NCBI GenBank assembly: GCA_013821865.1
Contig: PNJM01000089.1
Location: 1-9,030 of the forward strand
Direction: 5' to 3'
DNA from: Rhodocyclaceae bacterium
GTDB lineage: Bacteria; Pseudomonadota; Gammaproteobacteria; Burkholderiales; Rhodocyclaceae
DNA length: 9,030 nucleotides
Shown: positions 6,606 to 9,030 of the stretch, one piece after another
Numbering within the stretch: the first letter of the stretch is position 1
Layout: every line of letters starts with the position of its first letter
Made by a program: the position numbers and the translations under genes
Notes under the pieces: model-generated
Told to the model about the DNA's origin: nothing
Databases searched by the model: none
The model's input: only the letters and a program-made list of their open reading frames with translations

Positions 6606-6647
6606 TGCCCCGACCCCGGGGCAATCCGGTCGCCCTGTTTTCTTCTT
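6606..6647 (+). terminator. GC-rich hairpin with delayed T-rich tract after the lipoprotein gene
   Basis: TGCCCCG (6606-6612) pairs perfectly with CGGGGCA (6617-6623) across an ACCC loop, beginning directly after the TGA stop. A T-rich stretch (TGTTTTCTTCTT, 6636-6647) follows 12 bases later. In a standard intrinsic terminator the T-run would follow the stem at once, so this may only partly stop transcription or mark an mRNA end. No convincing promoter is visible in the remaining bases before the next gene, so some readthrough into the acyl-CoA synthetase gene is likely. Confidence 0.4.
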
Positions 6648-6657
6648 GAGTGCAGCC

Positions 6658-8298
6658 ATGTCGGGAAATCTCTACGAAACCGGTCTCGAAAAGAATGCGG
6701 CGAACTACGCGCCGCTGACGCCGCTCAGCTTCATCGAGCGTTCCGCCTCCGTCTATCCGGATCGAACCGCCGTGATCCACGGCGGCCGGCGCTACACCTG
6801 GTCCGAGACCTATGCGCGCTGCCGCCGGCTGGCCTCCGCCCTGGCGGCACGCGGCATCGGCAAGGGCGACACGGTTGCGGCGATGCTGGGCAATACCCCG
6901 GAAATGTATGAGTGCCACTTCGGCGTGCCGATGACGGGCGCGGTGCTCAACACGCTCAACACGCGGCTGGATGCGGAGGCGATCGCCTTCATGCTCGGCC
7001 ACGGCGAGGCGAAAGCCCTCATCACCGACCGCGAGTTCTCTGCCACGATCGCCGGGGCGCTGGCCCAGGCGGGGCGGAACATGCTGGTGATCGACGTGGA
7101 TGACCCGGAATACGCCGGCCCCGGCGAGCGCGTGGGCTCCGCCGAATATGAAGCATTTCTTGCATCGGGCGAGCCGCAATATGCCTGGCAAGGCCCGGCG
7201 GACGAATGGGATGCCATTGCCCTCAATTACACCTCCGGCACCACGGGGAATCCCAAGGGCGTGGTCTACCACCACCGCGGCGCCTATCTCAACGCCGTCT
7301 CCAACATCGTTTCCTGGGGCATGCCGCCGCATGCCGTATACCTGTGGACGCTGCCGATGTTCCACTGCAACGGCTGGTGCTTCCCGTGGACCATGGCGGC
7401 CAACGCCGGCACCAACGTCTGCCTGCGCCGCGTCGAGGCGAAGCTGATCCTCGATGCCATCCGCGAGCACAAGGTCAGCCACTATTGCGGGGCGCCCATC
7501 GTGCATTCCATGCTGATCAACGCACCGGCCGAATGGCGCGAGGGCATCGATCACAAAGTCAGCGCGCTGGTCGCCGCCGCGCCGCCGCCGGCCTCGATGA
7601 TCGAGGGCATGGAAAGAATCGGCTTCGACATCACCCACGTCTACGGCCTGACCGAGACCTACGGTCCGGCCGCTGTATGCTCCAAGCACCCGGAATGGAA
7701 TGAGCTGGGCCTCGACGAGCGCACGCGGCTGAACGGCCGCCAGGGGGTGCGCTACCACCTGCAGGAAGGCCTCACGGTGATGGACCCGGACACGATGCGG
7801 CCGGTGCCGCGTGACGGCGAGGCGATGGGTGAGATCATGTTCCGCGGCAATATCACGATGAAAGGCTATCTCAAGAATCCGAAGGCCACGGCGGAATCCT
7901 TCCACGGAGGCTGGTACCATACCGGCGACCTGGCCGTGATGCAGCCGGACGGCTACGTCAAGATCAAGGACCGTTCCAAGGATGTGATCATCTCCGGCGG
8001 CGAGAACATTTCGTCGGTGGAGGTGGAGGACGTGCTCTATCGCCATGCGGCGGTGATGGCGGTGGCCGTAGTGGCCCAGCCCGACCCGAAGTGGGGCGAA
8101 GTGCCCTGCGCCTTTGTCGAGCTGAAGGAGGGTGCCGGCACGACGGAGGCGGAACTGATCGGGTTCTGCCGCGAGCGCATGGCCCGTTTCAAGGTGCCGA
8201 AGAAAGTGGTGTTCGGGCCGTTGCCCAAGACCTCCACCGGCAAGATCCAGAAATTCATTCTGCGGGAAAAGGCCAAATCCGCTTCCGCCATCGAGTAA
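6658..8298 (+). CDS. AMP-forming acyl-CoA synthetase (fatty-acid/carboxylate CoA ligase)
   Basis: Activates a carboxylic acid to its acyl-CoA through an acyl-adenylate, consuming ATP. The 546 residues show the ANL superfamily motifs in order: P-loop YTSGTTGNPKG (191-201), the adenine-binding YGLTETYGP (329-337), WYHTGDLAVMQPDGYVKIKDR (419-439) with D424 for ribose binding and the hinge region, SGGENISSVEVEDVL (446-460), and PKTSTGKIQK (523-532) with catalytic K529. The opening LYETGLEKNAANYAPLTPL and AAAPPPASMIEGME resemble the medium-chain acyl-CoA or DmdB-like 3-methylmercaptopropionyl-CoA ligase branch; the substrate cannot be fixed from sequence. ATG 6658 fits the family start. An in-frame TTG at 6646 would add four residues and has no ribosome site. 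The crotonase gene follows after 11 bases, indicating co-transcription for acid activation and oxidation. Confidence 0.93.
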   Translation: MSGNLYETGLEKNAANYAPLTPLSFIERSASVYPDRTAVIHGGRRYTWSETYARCRRLASALAARGIGKGDTVAAMLGNTPEMYECHFGVPMTGAVLNTLNTRLDAEAIAFMLGHGEAKALITDREFSATIAGALAQAGRNMLVIDVDDPEYAGPGERVGSAEYEAFLASGEPQYAWQGPADEWDAIALNYTSGTTGNPKGVVYHHRGAYLNAVSNIVSWGMPPHAVYLWTLPMFHCNGWCFPWTMAANAGTNVCLRRVEAKLILDAIREHKVSHYCGAPIVHSMLINAPAEWREGIDHKVSALVAAAPPPASMIEGMERIGFDITHVYGLTETYGPAAVCSKHPEWNELGLDERTRLNGRQGVRYHLQEGLTVMDPDTMRPVPRDGEAMGEIMFRGNITMKGYLKNPKATAESFHGGWYHTGDLAVMQPDGYVKIKDRSKDVIISGGENISSVEVEDVLYRHAAVMAVAVVAQPDPKWGEVPCAFVELKEGAGTTEAELIGFCRERMARFKVPKKVVFGPLPKTSTGKIQKFILREKAKSASAIE

Positions 8299-8309
8299 GG
8301 AGAAAGACC

Positions 8310-9030
8310 ATGAGCGCAGTGCTGCAATCCCCCGGCGAGCCCTTGCTTCTGCGTCGCGACGAAGGTGGCGTGGCGACCCTGACGCTGAACCGGCCCGGCC
8401 AGTTCAATTCCCTCTCGGATGCGCTGATCGACGAGCTGCAGGCGGCGCTGGATGCCATCGCCCAGGACAAATCCGTGCGCGTCGTCGTGCTGGCCGGCGC
8501 CGGCAAGGCCTTCTGCGCCGGCCACGACCTGAAGGAGATGCGCGCCAACCCCGACAAGACCTACCAGCAGGCGCTGTTCAGGAAGTGCGGCCGGATGATG
8601 ATGAAGCTGGTCCAGCTGCCGCAGCCGGTGATTGCACGCGTGCACGGCATGGCGGTGGCGGCCGGCTGCCAGCTGGTCGCCATGTGCGACCTGGCGGTGG
8701 CCGCGAGCGAGGTGAAATTCGCCGTCTCCGGCGTGAACCTTGGCCTGTTCTGCAGCACGCCCGCCGTGCCGCTGGCGCGCAACCTGCCGCGCAAGCAGGC
8801 CTTCGAAATGCTGGTGACAGGCGAATCCATGGATGCAGCGACGGCCTGCGCGCGCGGGTTGGTGAATCGCGTCGTGCCAGCCGGCGAACTGGATGCCGAA
8901 GTGAAGAAGCTTACCGATTCGATTCTCGCGAAGTCGCCCGCCGCCGTGGCGATGGGCAAGCAGGCCTTCTACCGGCAGATCGAGATGGGGCTGGACGCCG
9001 CCTACCAGCTGGCGGCCGAGGCGATGGCCT
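8310..9030 (+). CDS. Enoyl-CoA hydratase/isomerase family protein, 3' end beyond window
   Basis: Crotonase-fold protein acting on an acyl-CoA thioester. The visible 240 residues run to the window edge; families of this type have about 260, so little is missing. Fold markers are VATLTLNRPGQFNSLS (21-36), the oxyanion-hole segments KAFCAGHDLKEM (66-77) and HGMAVAAGCQLVAMCDLAVA (112-131), then GVNLGLFCSTPAVPLAR and TGESMDAATACARGLVNRVV. The two catalytic glutamates of rat mitochondrial hydratase (Glu144, Glu164) align with Q121 and G141, so classical hydration is doubtful. The GCQL...GLFCSTP pattern resembles ECHDC3-like crotonases of uncertain function. The start is well supported: AAGGAG overlaps the upstream stop and lies seven bases before the ATG. 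Co-transcription with the acyl-CoA synthetase is expected. Confidence 0.93.
   Translation, partial: MSAVLQSPGEPLLLRRDEGGVATLTLNRPGQFNSLSDALIDELQAALDAIAQDKSVRVVVLAGAGKAFCAGHDLKEMRANPDKTYQQALFRKCGRMMMKLVQLPQPVIARVHGMAVAAGCQLVAMCDLAVAASEVKFAVSGVNLGLFCSTPAVPLARNLPRKQAFEMLVTGESMDAATACARGLVNRVVPAGELDAEVKKLTDSILAKSPAAVAMGKQAFYRQIEMGLDAAYQLAAEAMA

Noticed and set aside
6646..6657. TTG 6646 as start of the acyl-CoA synthetase
   Set aside because: It lacks a ribosome site and adds only four residues; ATG 6658 matches the family opening.
6580..8046. Long minus-strand frame opposite the acyl-CoA synthetase
   Set aside because: The plus-strand protein has every ANL motif in order; the opposite frame shows only the His/Arg/Val-rich composition of mirror frames.

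Overview
The window is high-GC, densely coded bacterial chromosome. It carries seven protein genes, two of them cut by the window edges, and very little non-coding DNA. Gene content and protein style (Ppx/GppA, a permease with an N-terminal STAS-like domain followed by a PF03886-type lipoprotein, and paired acyl-CoA ligase and crotonase genes) suggest a Betaproteobacterium, perhaps of the Rhodocyclales/Burkholderiales kind. That placement is inferred from family resemblance. There are no tRNA or rRNA genes, CRISPR arrays, insertion sequences or clear signs of recent transfer.

Layout. (1) Positions 1-1446, minus strand: 5' two thirds of polyphosphate kinase (ppk). (2) Positions 1447-1564: a divergent control region with a near-consensus PHO box facing ppk. 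It also holds an extended -10 element placed so that ppx mRNA would begin exactly at its ATG. (3) Positions 1565-3070, plus strand: complete exopolyphosphatase (ppx). (4) Positions 3071-3144: a short gap with two mutually exclusive hairpins and a six-codon mini-ORF whose stop codon abuts the next start. (5) Positions 3145-6605, plus strand: a compact four-gene MCE-type lipid ABC transporter operon. Its genes are a STAS-like/MlaE permease, a MlaF-like ATPase, a MlaD-like MCE protein and an outer-membrane lipoprotein of the PF03886 (PqiC-like) type. (6) Positions 6606-6657: a GC-rich hairpin followed by a T-rich stretch. (7) Positions 6658-8298: AMP-forming acyl-CoA synthetase. (8) Position 8310 to the window end: crotonase-fold protein, cut at its 3' end.

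How the parts fit. ppk and ppx are opposing enzymes of polyphosphate metabolism. They are divergently transcribed here, unlike the E. coli ppk-ppx operon, so phosphate starvation could raise synthesis without raising degradation. The transporter genes overlap or nearly touch and would build an inner-membrane permease/ATPase complex. Its periplasmic MCE ring and lipoprotein would link it to the outer membrane for phospholipid or other hydrophobic substrate traffic. The acyl-CoA ligase and crotonase genes follow on the same strand, 11 bases apart, and look like a fatty-acid or carboxylic-acid activation and beta-oxidation pair. The crotonase-fold protein appears to lack both classical catalytic glutamates.

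I found no convincing novel system. The most interesting items are regulatory (PHO box, leaderless ppx, and the stop-start junction and hairpins ahead of the permease), plus the cysteine-rich ATPase tail and the atypical crotonase.
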